A DNA stretch of 64,000 nucleotides from Hydractinia symbiolongicarpus. Lineage: Eukaryota > Cnidaria > Hydrozoa > Anthoathecata > Hydractiniidae. The stretch covers positions 9,855,001 through 9,919,000 of the forward strand of contig NC_079875.1 in assembly GCF_029227915.1 (NCBI RefSeq), written 5' to 3'. Position numbers and translations under genes: made by a program. The stretch's first letter is position 1. Each line of letters begins with the position of its first letter. This document shows positions 52,801 through 62,713 of the stretch, in pieces. The notes below the pieces were generated by a model. It made no database searches. It was not told the origin of the DNA and was given only the letters and a program-made list of their open reading frames with translations.

Positions 52801-55800
52801 CCACATACAGTTTTGTGTTTATACGAGAAACTAAAATGATAAAAACATGGTGCAACTATTGAGTGTGCCTATTTGTTTTGTTGCTATAGAAACAGCGATC
52901 AACATTGGTTATGCCAGCATGTTGCTCACGGAAAACATGGTGGATGTTTTTATCATAAATGGTAGCGACGAGAGGGAAGTTTATAACCAGATCAAAAATT
53001 ACCAAACCAAGATGAATGAATACGCGAATAATATAAACTCTGCAGGTGCCCAAACAAACAATGGTGCCCGCGTCACTTTCGCTGGTAGAAAGACAAGCAT
53101 GGAGATGTCCTTTAACTTGGTTAGGCTTTAATCTAAAATTTCTTGTGTATAGTTAGACTTTAAACTAAAATTACATAGTCAGGTTTTAAACAAAAATACA
53201 TTGCGTACTTGATAAATGCTTTCAGTGTTGTAATATTCTTCACCCTTCGTCAAAGAATTTGCTTAGCACTGATTTACATGTACGTCAGTACTATGGACAA
53301 TAAATCACAGTTTCTTAGAGTACCCTTTTTAACAATTTTTAAATTTTAAAAAATTGTTCTTATATTTGTCTTTATTTACTCTAAAGGTCGATCAAATTTT
53401 GAGTAAAAAGTCGGCTAATGCTACTAATTATATTCTTAAAGATATTGTGGCATATGTTTTTAAAAAATTTTATTTTCCACGTAGGATGAAGGAGTGGACA
53501 TGGACCAAAAAGAGGGTTTCGCCTTAGTTATATCTGGTAAAAGCTTGGTATGTGCGTCTATAGTTGATATTTTTACTAACTAAAATAAACTTCCTAAACC
53601 ACAATGTTAACAAACGTATATGAAGGACCAACATAAAGGAAAATCTAGCATAAGTATATATTCGCAGTCTCCTGAGTTCGTAAAACAATATAAGTGTGGA
53701 CCTCTTTGTAAGCAGTGTGAATGTGGACCTCTTTGTAAGCAGTATGAATATGGACCTCTTTGTAAGCAGTATGAATATGGACCTCTTTGTAAGCAGTATG
53801 AATATGGACCTCTTTGTAAGCAGTATGAATATGGACCTCTTTGTAAGCAGTATGAATATGGACCTCTTTGTAAGCGGTATGAATATGGACCTCTTTGTAA
53901 GCAGTATGAATATGGACTTCCTTGTAAGCAGTATGAATATGGACTTCCTTGTAAGCAGTATGAATATGGACCTCTTTGTAAGCGGTATGAATATGGACCT
54001 CTTTGTAAGCAGTATGAATATGGACCTCTTTGTAAGCAGTATGAATATGGACCTCTTTGTAAGCAGTATGAATATGGACTTCCTTGTAAGCAGTATGAAT
54101 ATGGACTTCCTTGTAAGCAGTATGAATATGGACCTCTTTGTAAGCAGTATGAATATGGACCTCTTTGTAAGCAGTATGAATATGGACCTCTTTGTAAGCG
54201 GTATGAATATGGACCTCTTTGTAAGCGGTATGAATATGGACCTCTTTGTAAGCAGTATGAATATAGACCTCTTTGTAAGCGGTATGAATATGGACCTCTT
54301 TGTAAGCAGTATGAATATGGACCTCTTTGTAAGCAGTATGAATATGGACCTCTTTGTAAGCAGTATGAATATGGACCTCTTTGTAAGCAGTATGAATATG
54401 GACCTCTTTGTAAGCAGTATGAATATGGACCTCTTTGTAAGCGGTATGAATATGGACCTCTTTGTAAGCAGTATGAATATGGACCTCTTTGTAAGCGGTA
54501 TGAATATGGACCTCTTTGTAAGCAGTATGAATATGGACCTCTTTGTAAGCAGTATGAATATGGACTTCTTTGTAAGCAGTATGAATATGGACCTCTTTGT
54601 AAGCAGTATGAATATGGACCTCTTTGTAAGCAGTATGAATATGGACCTCTTTGTAAGCGGTATGAATATAGACCTCTTTGTAAGCAGTATGAATATGGAC
54701 CTCTTTGTAAGCAGTATGAATATGGACTTCCTTGTAAGCAGTATGAATATGGACCTCTTTGTAAGCAGTATGAATATGGACCTCTTTGTAAGCAGTATGA
54801 ATATGGACTTCCTTGTAAGCGGTATGAATATGGACCTCTTTGTAAGCAGTATGAATATGGACCTCTTTGTAAGCAGTATGAATATGGACCTCTTTGTAAG
54901 CAGTATGAATATGGACCTCTTTGTAAGCGGTATGAATATGGACCTCTTTGTAAGCGGTATGAATATGGACCTCTTTGTAAGCAGTATGAATATGGACCTC
55001 TTTGTAAGCAGTATGAATATGGACCTCTTTGTAAGCAGTATGAATATGGACCTCTTTGTAAGCGGTATGAATATGGACCTCTTTGTAAGCGGTATGAATA
55101 TGGACCTCTTTGTAAGCAGTATGAATATGGACCTCTTTGTAAGCAGTATGAATATGGACCTCTTTGTAAGCAGTATGAATATGGACTTCCTTGTAAGCAG
55201 TATGAATATGGACCTCTTTGTAAGCGGTATGAATATGGACCTCTTTGTAGGCAGTATGAATATGGACTTCCTTGTAAGCAGTATGAATATGGACCTCTTT
55301 GTAAGCAGTATGAATATGGACCTCTTTGTAAGCGGTATGAATATGGACCTCTTTGTAAGCGGTATGAATATGGACCTCTTTGTAAGCGGTATGAATATGG
55401 ACCTCTTTGTAAGCAGTATGAATATGGACCTCTTTGTAAGCAGTATGAATATGGACCTCTTTGTAGGCAGTATGAATATGGACCTCTTTGTAAGCAGTAT
55501 GAATATGGACCTCTTTGTAAGCAGTATGAATATGGACCTCTTTGTAAGCGGTATGAATATAGACCTCTTTGTAAGCAGTATGAATATGGACCTCTTTGTA
55601 AGCAGTATGAATATGGACCTCTTTGTAAGCAGTATGAATATGGACCTCTTTGTAGGCAGCATGAATATGGACCTCTTTGTAAGCGGTATGAATATGGACC
55701 TCTTTGTAAGCAGTATGAATATGGACCTCTTTGTAAGCAGTTTAAGTGTTGACCTCTTTGTAGGCAGTAACTTAATTGTACAAAATCTTTTATAAATTTG

Positions 55801-58800
55801 TTGAAAATGAATTTTTGTAATCTCTTTAGGCCTTTGCTTTACTGGAAAACGTAGAATTAGAATTTTTAAAATTAGGAAAGGCTTGTAAAGCTGTGATTTG
55901 TTGCCGCGTCACACCACTTCAAAAGGTATATACGTCTGTTGTGAATTTCTGCTTATTTATTAAATGACGTCTCGATTCTAACAACGGTATTTAAACGATG
56001 TAACATTGAATTCGAACTTCCACCATATGAGAGATGAGCTTTAGTTGTCTTAAAATTCATAGAATGACCTTACAGGTTCATTTCAAGGTTCGGCTTGTCG
56101 ATGCCTAAATATCTTGTATTTTTTTTTTTCTTAAATGTAACCTATTACTGAGGGCTTCGATTTAGGCTCCGTACTTGACTAAACGTGCAGCTGTTCATAT
56201 TTTAACGCATTCATGAAACATGGAGTATTGTTTATATAGGCGCTTGTTGTTGAACTGGTAAAAAGAAATGTAAACGCGACAACACTGGCAATTGGAGATG
56301 GTGCAAATGACGTCAGCATGATCAAAGGTAGTGCCAAGGATTATATTTTGCTTCCATTAAATGAAACATAGAATTAAAACAAATAAGCCTTTATCCATTT
56401 CTATTTCTAAATAACTATAGACATAACATAACGTGGATTGAATATAGAGTATATTGGAGGTGAACCTGCCTATCTGATTAATAAAAATTAACTGAAACCA
56501 TTCATTTACATGCGCCTCACTAATTATTTGCGCGCAGAAATGCCTTAAGCGCCCTTCTTGGTTAAAAATGTAACTCACAGAAATATTTCTGTATTAAAGT
56601 AAACCTTATGTCCTTTTAATACCTTTGAAAAATGTTCCTACCATTATGCGGACACGGTGGGTAGTTTTTAATGCGAGGGTTTGAATTGACGAAACGCACT
56701 TTTTATACATAGCAACATCATTATCTTGCTGTGTTGTTCTTTTAGCGGCACACATTGGCGTTGGAATAAGTGGAAAAGAAGGGAGACAAGCTGTGCTTTC
56801 CTCTGATTTCTCCTTTGCACAATTTAGGTACATCGTTTTTTTTGTTTGTTTATTTGTTATTTTGTTTCGATCCGTATCGTATCGTTCGATCGCGAGGTCG
56901 TTTCGTTTGGTTACGTTTTGGTTCGTGCTTTCCTGTGCGGTCTGTTCGTTCTATTTGTTTATAACGTTTTGTCCCCTCATTTGTTTACTCGTTCATTTGG
57001 CCATTCGTACGTTTGGTCATTTTAGCTACTGGAATTATCAGATTGTTATCAGAGTAGCAGAATAATTTTCTATACTTTCTTCTGCATTTAGATTTTTAGA
57101 AAGATTGCTGTTAGTACACGGACGCTGGTCGTATTGGAGAATGGCGAAATTTTTGAATTATTTTTTCTTCAAGAACTTCGCATTTACACTTGTTCAGTTT
57201 TGGTATAGTTTCTTCTCGGGATATTCTGCACAGGTGGGTTTGTTTTATCAGACTGGAGAGTTCTGTACCTTCTTAAGATAACCTTAGATGTCTGTTCTTA
57301 CCGAACGGTGCAAACTTAGGTGATCACTTTTTGAATTAAAGACGTATTATCCTGTTTATACCGGTTTATACTGGCTACCTTGTGTCTATTTATTAATACG
57401 TACTTAATATCAAAAAAGTCAAGAATTGTCAGGAATTTTCAAAATATTGTCAAAACGTCATAAAAAGTCAGGAAGATCTCATTGTTTTCGAAATATTAGC
57501 ATAGATCAAGTTTCAGGTCTGTTCTGTCAATATCGTTGTATTAAATCTAAATATTTAGGCTATTTACCTAGTACTTCTGTAATTGACCCAAAATAGCGTA
57601 TGAGGGAAATGTCAGGAGTTTGTAGACAAAATAACTGGAGAAATGTCAGGAATTGTTAGGAAAAAAATGTACTTAATATTGAGGGAACATCCTGTGTTTT
57701 TTATTTATGTGTGGCTGAATATCATGTTTTCTTGCGCTGTAACTAGTGATAAGGTTTTTATATCCAGACACACTGCCATACCTGGTTTCTATTTGTTTAG
57801 ACGCTATATGATACGTGGTTTCTATCTGTTTACAATGTTTGTTTTACATCACTGCCTGTGCTGGCGATGGGAATATTTGATCAGGTATGAAACTATATTT
57901 TGAGGATAGTATTTTGGTATGCAGAGCATCTACTATCTTCTCAAATAATTTCGGTTATCATTTGCCTTCAAATTGACAGTTTTTTAAAATGTACAAAAAA
58001 ACGAAATTAAAAAAAGCTTTTTTTTAATAAGCGTTGATAGAAGGATGTTGGGTCAGAAGAAGGCGTTACTTCAGTCGTTAACCACAATTACGATCAAAAA
58101 CTGTTAAAAACCTATCAGTATTTTCCCCTTTGCCGCACTTCAATATTGGGTTGTTTTTTAAGGGGAAGGGAGGGTATGGGTGTGTCATTATATTTCCTTC
58201 ATGGGTGCAAATGTAGCCGGGTGACGATCATCGTGCTTAGCCTGTTACACGCAACCGTTATGTATATGATGTTTATGTATGTCATTTTTTATATTTTTAG
58301 GATGTTAGCGACAAGAATTCTCTACTTTATCCGAAGCTATACGTTCCTGGTCAAAAAAATATATTGTTTAACAAAAAAACTTTCGCTTTCAAACTCTTGC
58401 ATGGTATAGTCATATCGTGTTTGCTATTTTTTATTCCGTACGGTATTTATCAAGATCTTGTAGACAGCGATGGATTGAACCATAGCCTATTAGCACATCT
58501 CGCTGTACTTGTTGGTGCTATTTTGGTAATTGTAGTCAATATAGAGGTGGGCGTTTTTTTGTACTTTTAATTGAATTCTTAACTTCACGAAAAAGCTGCC
58601 TTTCCTAATATTTTATCCATTATTGTAATCCTATGACATTTCCAAAAATATATTCCATCTTTGTGATGCAAATCGATAAATGTAAACCACGGTATTGGAA
58701 ATGAGGCTGGTTTAAGATGGTAGTTGACTAAAGTTTTTTTATGTATTTCGCCTCTGCACGTTATTGTGTTCTACGTTTTTTAGATGGCGCTTGATACCTC

Positions 58801-59554
58801 CCATTGGACATGGATCAATCACTTTTTTATATGGGGAAGCATCGTGTTTTACTTCCTTTATACTTTCACAGTTTACTCAGAAACATTGTTTAACTTGCTA
58901 CCTTCGTATTTTCCTTATGTGGGCGCCGCCATCAATACATTCGGCAGTGGCGCTTTCTGGGCGGCGTTGTTAGTGACGTCAGCTGTTTGCTTGCTGCCAG
59001 GGTTAGGTTTTCGATGGACTAAACAGAAGTTGTATCCTACGCTAGCCGAGTTAATTCGCAAAGGAATGTGGAAGGAGAAGCGCTCCACATCGAAATCGGT
59101 AAGTTTGCTTTAAATGGTCTGCGACTGTTTTTAGAAACGAGAAATTAGAGTACATAACATAAATTTTCAGGATTCAGCGATTCTAAAAATATGTCGCTTT
59201 TTCTTCTATTTAGTTCACTTTTACTTTCAGTTTTCTTCTTCTTTCCCCTTTTCTTTTTTATGCAGATCACTGCAAAGCAATTTTCTTTTTTTCTAGCTCT
59301 TTCTCCGCAAAAAGAAAAGAAGTGTTCGCGCACGACCTGGTTCACATCGTTCCGGATACGCTTTCTCGCAACAGCCCGGTTTTGGTCAGATGATAATGTC
59401 CGGAAAATGGCTTCCGAAGTTGAAATTCAAAAAAACTAGATCGTTCGACGTCACTTTTGATGCATCCAAGAATAGCTCAAAAATTCGAGATTCTTCTCAG
59501 AATGAAAACTCGCCTCTGAGGGGAAGTCCGAAGAAAGTCACAATTTATGACTAA
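40809..59554 (+). CDS. ATP8B-like: P4-ATPase phospholipid flippase, ATP8B type, complete (36 coding exons, 1229 residues)
   Basis: Moves phospholipids from the outer to the inner leaflet, normally with a CDC50 partner. Exons: 40809-40863, 41314-41378, 41763-41876, 42209-42445, 43317-43387, 44262-44344, 44425-44531, 44759-44840, 45418-45476, 46159-46233, 46569-46693, 47135-47224, 47592-47646, 48309-48372, 48453-48508, 48592-48684, 48926-49001, 49567-49646, 49870-49914, 50345-50401, 50474-50522, 51233-51303, 51392-51489, 51863-51899, 51972-52073, 52432-52471, 52890-53119, 53485-53547, 55830-55925, 56240-56327, 56746-56827, 57092-57233, 57801-57884, 58301-58546, 58784-59098, 59297-59554. All GT-AG with closing phases. 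Motifs: DGET (residues 180-183), PISL in M4 (352-355), DKTGTLT with phospho-Asp405, [40 protein letters not shown] (845 on). C-terminal [17 protein letters not shown] points to the ATP8B clade. All catalytic motifs are intact. Confidence 0.96.
42709..43217. repeat. Foldback repeat plus MITE in intron 4 of the P4-ATPase gene
   Basis: 42709-42839 is an imperfect palindrome: TATAATAACTGTTTAT and GGGCAATACC on the left, GGTATTGCCC and ATAAACAGTTATTATA on the right. It abuts 42843-43217, whose ends are TTATTATCCGGGT and, inverted, TTATTACCCGGGT. The second part also carries GGGCAATACC and an ATACGG/CCGTAT palindrome, so the two may be one composite element. Confidence 0.7.
44887..44946 (+). repeat. 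Dispersed ~60-bp repeat, second copy
   Basis: TAGCCTCTTCAGTTCCTATT through CAACAAGGGTCCTGTGAAGGGG matches 18582-18640 in the same orientation. Origin unknown; possibly a SINE tail. Confidence 0.55.
49210..49420. repeat. TTCGCGAA-type MITE debris in a P4-ATPase intron
   Basis: AAATTTCGCGG, TTTTCGAAAGTTCGTGAAATT and CATTTCGCGAAATTG occur within 200 bp, between exons 48926-49001 and 49567-49646. Same motif family as at 15.0, 18.1, 34.9 and 63.4 kb. Confidence 0.4.
49675..49853. repeat. 31-bp tandem repeat, about 6 copies, intronic
   Basis: Units share ATAGAGGATCGAGGTTGAA and TATCTCGAGA, with internal XhoI-like CTCGAG palindromes. They lie between exons 49567-49646 and 49870-49914, ending just before the acceptor. 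Confidence 0.85.
53688..55770. repeat. 27-bp minisatellite, about 76 copies, in intron 28 of the P4-ATPase gene
   Basis: The unit core is GGACCTCTTTGTAAGCAG followed by TATGAATAT. Variation falls at a few fixed sites: AGCAG/AGCGG, CCTCTT/CTTCCT, TGGA/TAGA, TAAG/TAGG. The period is 9 codons and stop-free, so three frames remain open for about 700 codons; these are not genes, because the array lies between two exons of one conserved protein (ISGKSL and AFALLENVE). CAG/CGG variants show a five-unit order (three CAG, two CGG) around 54.84-55.17 kb, a sign of higher-order duplication. Nearly every unit holds GTAAGC, a donor-like hexamer. Confidence 0.98.
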
Positions 59555-60836
59555 TTCATATTAGCGTTACTTAGCAAGTTAGTGAATTAATATTTTAGCA
59601 AGTGAAATTGAAATCTAACGCAGGTTATGTGTCACTTCGCACCCGCTGCGATTTGACGAGTATTCTTTTCACTACGGTTTTCGTGATGCGCTTTAAGTAA
59701 ACTTAGTGTGACCACTAAACCTGCGAAATTAAAGAATATTTCAGGAAAATTTAGGTGAAAATTTGGATATTGAGTACATAGGAAATTTGTGGAACAAGTA
59801 AGGAACGGAAAGGTTTAATTGTTGTAATAAGAAACTTAGATATTACTGTTGATTGTAACGTTTTCCCCTGACATGACAAACAAACTGTCTAGATTTCGAA
59901 GTGAATATCCGGATTCAGTTTTTAGTGGTAGCCTTGGGTAAGAAACCTTTAGATTACATTTCTGCTGGTAGCCCTGGGCAAGACGATGCATTTTTGGTGG
60001 CAGTACTGATTAAGGCGAATTATTAATCAAACTATTAATCCTTTATTTATGCGAACTTCGCCCCGTTTTTTAATAAACTGAGATTGTTGTTTTGTTGGCG
60101 TTCATTTTAACACCCTTTTATATTGTCTGCATATTTTTCGATATTATTTTACGCCTAAAACATTCATCTACGCACACACGCTTAATAGCCGCCAGAAGTT
60201 TATTTTATTTATTTGTCAAAAACATTTTTTACCATTTTCACGAGTAGATAATCTTCTTAATTTTTGTAACATTTGTTTTCAATTATATTAAAAAACGCAC
60301 ACCACGTTTTAGAGGTTTGGTGAAGAGGTTGTACATTTGCTGTAACTGTATTTATATATGTATTGATTGATTGATAACCCCGGTCCGTGTTACGGTAGCC
60401 TTAATGAAAAATGCTGGTTCTTGTTGATTTTCCTTTATCACTGCCTTTTAGAAAATCGTGGAAGATAGAGCCAGTCATTAGGTGAAAGTTTGGACAACTA
60501 AAATTTGTTCTATCATGAAGAAATAATACCGCTTTTTTAAAAATAAAATTAATATTTAGGGAAAGGTGTGAAGTTTGAAAAGCAGTAAACGAGGCTAGCG
60601 ACAAGGTTTCCATCTGTTGTACTCTTTGTGTTTGTTTCCATGGTTACACGTTGTGATAAAATGATAAGTTCTGAATGCAATAATGATAAAAGGAATTAAT
60701 GCAAATATCTTCAGTGCCCTTTTTTCGCATTTCCCCAATCTTGTGTTTAGGAGTTTGAATTTTCTAACTCCTTGTTGAGTATTTTTCACTTCGGCATTTT
60801 AAAAGGACCTAAAAAGCTTATTTTTTAAGAATACAT
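59555..60836. other. 3' flank of the P4-ATPase gene
   Basis: No gene supported. AATAAA at about 60072 could be the poly(A) signal. A second AATAAA-type run occurs at 60541. Confidence 0.45.
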
Positions 60837-61140
60837 ATACACTTTTGGGAATACATATACACTTTCAGGAATACATATATACTTTCAGGAATACATATAT
60901 ATACTTTCAGGAATACATATATACTTTCAGGAATACATATATACTTTCAGGAATACATATATATACTTTCAGGAATACATATATACTTTCAGGAATACAT
61001 ATATATGCTTTCAGGAATACATATATACTCTTAGGAATACATATATATATACTTTCAGGAATACATATATACTTTCAGGAATACATATATATACTTTAAG
61101 GAATACATATATACCTGCAGGAATACATATATACTTTCAG
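60837..61140. repeat. 20-22-bp minisatellite, about 14 copies
   Basis: Unit GGAATACATATATACTTTCA, with length variants from an extra TA. The array ends about 180 bp before the start of the secreted-protein gene, so it sits in or near its promoter. It is very AT-rich. Confidence 0.9.
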
Positions 61141-61321
61141 AAATAAACCAATCTAGTTGTACATACGCGATATGTAGCATTCAGTATAATATTCGAATAT
61201 ATGTTCGACCATTCGAACAGCATGTTGAGCATGATTGTTCGTTTGTACACAAACGAAAAAAGCAGAAAAAGAAAGGGGTTAAAAATGGCGCACTATCTAT
61301 GACGAACACCACAAAATTAAT

Positions 61322-62659
61322 ATGCAAGTTAAAATTGCATTGTGCGTTTTGTTTGTCACAGTTTTGAGGGGAGATATTTTAAAACAACGAAGAGTAGAAA
61401 TACACCAAACAGCTTGCATACCGAGCAGTTTTTTACAAAGTGTGTTACAGCATGCACAGAGCATTATTCACAGTTTAGATAAAACGAATACCCAGGTAGC
61501 AGAGAAGCCTGTTGTGTTTAACAGTACTGTCGCGTTGTTTAAAAACGTTACAATGCTGGCTATGAAGAATGCTCTAGAACAAATTAATACCACTAAAGCC
61601 CAGCCTACACGGCAAGTTTCCGAGCTCGCCATTGTTTTAGCTATGGTTACATTGAAGAATGCTGTTTACATACATGTTGAAGTTAATTCAAACACGATAA
61701 AATATCGTTTAAAAAACGTTACCGAAGTGCTGAGTCATGCAAAGTTTACTTTATCATCGCTAAAAAACATAACGCGTGACATGCGTAAAAAACAGAACAA
61801 GCAACAACAAGATCAGTTAGAGGAAATCACAACTTTCTTAAGTGACGCAAGGTCATTGCTTAATACTTTGCAGAATAAAACAGGACATGACTTTGGCAAT
61901 AAAAATAATCTTACTCTTAACAACAGCATGTTAGTAAAGTATACACCACTGGGTAATTTACAGAACTTGACAACGTTTTTAAAAATGGCGGGAAAAATTA
62001 CTGCAAATTTACACGTCTTGATAAAACAAGGAGATCATGAAAGACAGATTTTACAAGAAGACAAAGTAAGCAATATAACTCGCATGCTTACGGAAACAAA
62101 AAGTTTTCTTACTGATCTTTACAACAAATCAGCCGAACAACGCCCAAACAGAGTTTATTCCCTTTCGAAGACATTAATAACATTAACAGATCTTTTTCTA
62201 CATGCTAAAAACATGCTTAGCTTACAAATAAGTTCTCCTACCTTTTGTTCGCAAGACGCGACAGACGTTCAACTTATTCTTAACATTTTATCAAGTATAT
62301 CAGCGATTCAACCGTTCCGAAAAATAAACCAACCAACGCCAGCACCATCTTTTGTTGGACTCAGAAAAAGCATCGAAATTATTTTGGGTACATTAGATAA
62401 ACAAAATGAAACGCCAAATTCGTTAATAGACCTTTTCGAATTTGTTAAAATCATTCAATACATTTCTAAAGACAAACCTCCAGTGAAGGAGTCAGTAGAT
62501 TTGAAAATACCAGAGGATATCGAAATAATTTTACGTAACGCAAAGGGTGCATTGTCAGCACTTTTATCCTCCACTGAAGAAAAGACGGGCATTCTGAACT
62601 TCGAAAATTTCTTATGGAGTATGGTTACTTTGTCTTTTAATCCACTTCCAAAGGTATAG
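61322..62659 (+). CDS. Secreted, N-glycosylated helical-repeat protein, intronless, family unknown
   Basis: 445 residues from the ATG at 61322; AATAAA signals at 62704-62713 follow the TAG by about 45 bases. Residues 1-17 (MQVKIALCVLFVTVLRG) look like a signal peptide. No later membrane segment is seen. There are about 12 N-x-S/T sites (67, 75, 89, 132, 149, 185, 196, 200, 215, 251, 268, 362). Only two Cys remain after the signal (32 and 309). A degenerate helical motif, roughly hxxhLxxAKxhLxxLxNxT, recurs about every 35-45 residues: VTEVLSHAKFTLSSLKNIT, ITTFLSDARSLLNTLQNKT, ITRMLTETKSFLTDLYNKS, LTDLFLHAKNMLSL, IEIILRNAKGALSALLSS and weaker copies at 39, 71, 216 and 347. I recognise no family. 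Being intronless among intron-rich neighbours, it may be a retrocopy or lineage-specific gene. I infer an extracellular, elongated alpha-helical protein. Confidence 0.75.
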   Translation: MQVKIALCVLFVTVLRGDILKQRRVEIHQTACIPSSFLQSVLQHAQSIIHSLDKTNTQVAEKPVVFNSTVALFKNVTMLAMKNALEQINTTKAQPTRQVSELAIVLAMVTLKNAVYIHVEVNSNTIKYRLKNVTEVLSHAKFTLSSLKNITRDMRKKQNKQQQDQLEEITTFLSDARSLLNTLQNKTGHDFGNKNNLTLNNSMLVKYTPLGNLQNLTTFLKMAGKITANLHVLIKQGDHERQILQEDKVSNITRMLTETKSFLTDLYNKSAEQRPNRVYSLSKTLITLTDLFLHAKNMLSLQISSPTFCSQDATDVQLILNILSSISAIQPFRKINQPTPAPSFVGLRKSIEIILGTLDKQNETPNSLIDLFEFVKIIQYISKDKPPVKESVDLKIPEDIEIILRNAKGALSALLSSTEEKTGILNFENFLWSMVTLSFNPLPKV

Positions 62660-62703
62660 ATGGATTTTGTATTGGGAATAAACAAAGAAATTTAGAGGTA
62701 TTG

Positions 62704-62713
62704 AATAAATAAA
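62704..62713 (+). terminator. Overlapping poly(A) signals of the secreted-protein gene
   Basis: AATAAATAAA contains two AATAAA hexamers starting at 62704 and 62708, about 45 bases after the stop codon. Confidence 0.6.

Noticed and set aside
53524-55795. Three ~700-codon open frames over the 27-bp array, one on the minus strand
   Set aside because: They come from a stop-free repeat with a period divisible by three and lie inside an intron of the P4-ATPase gene.
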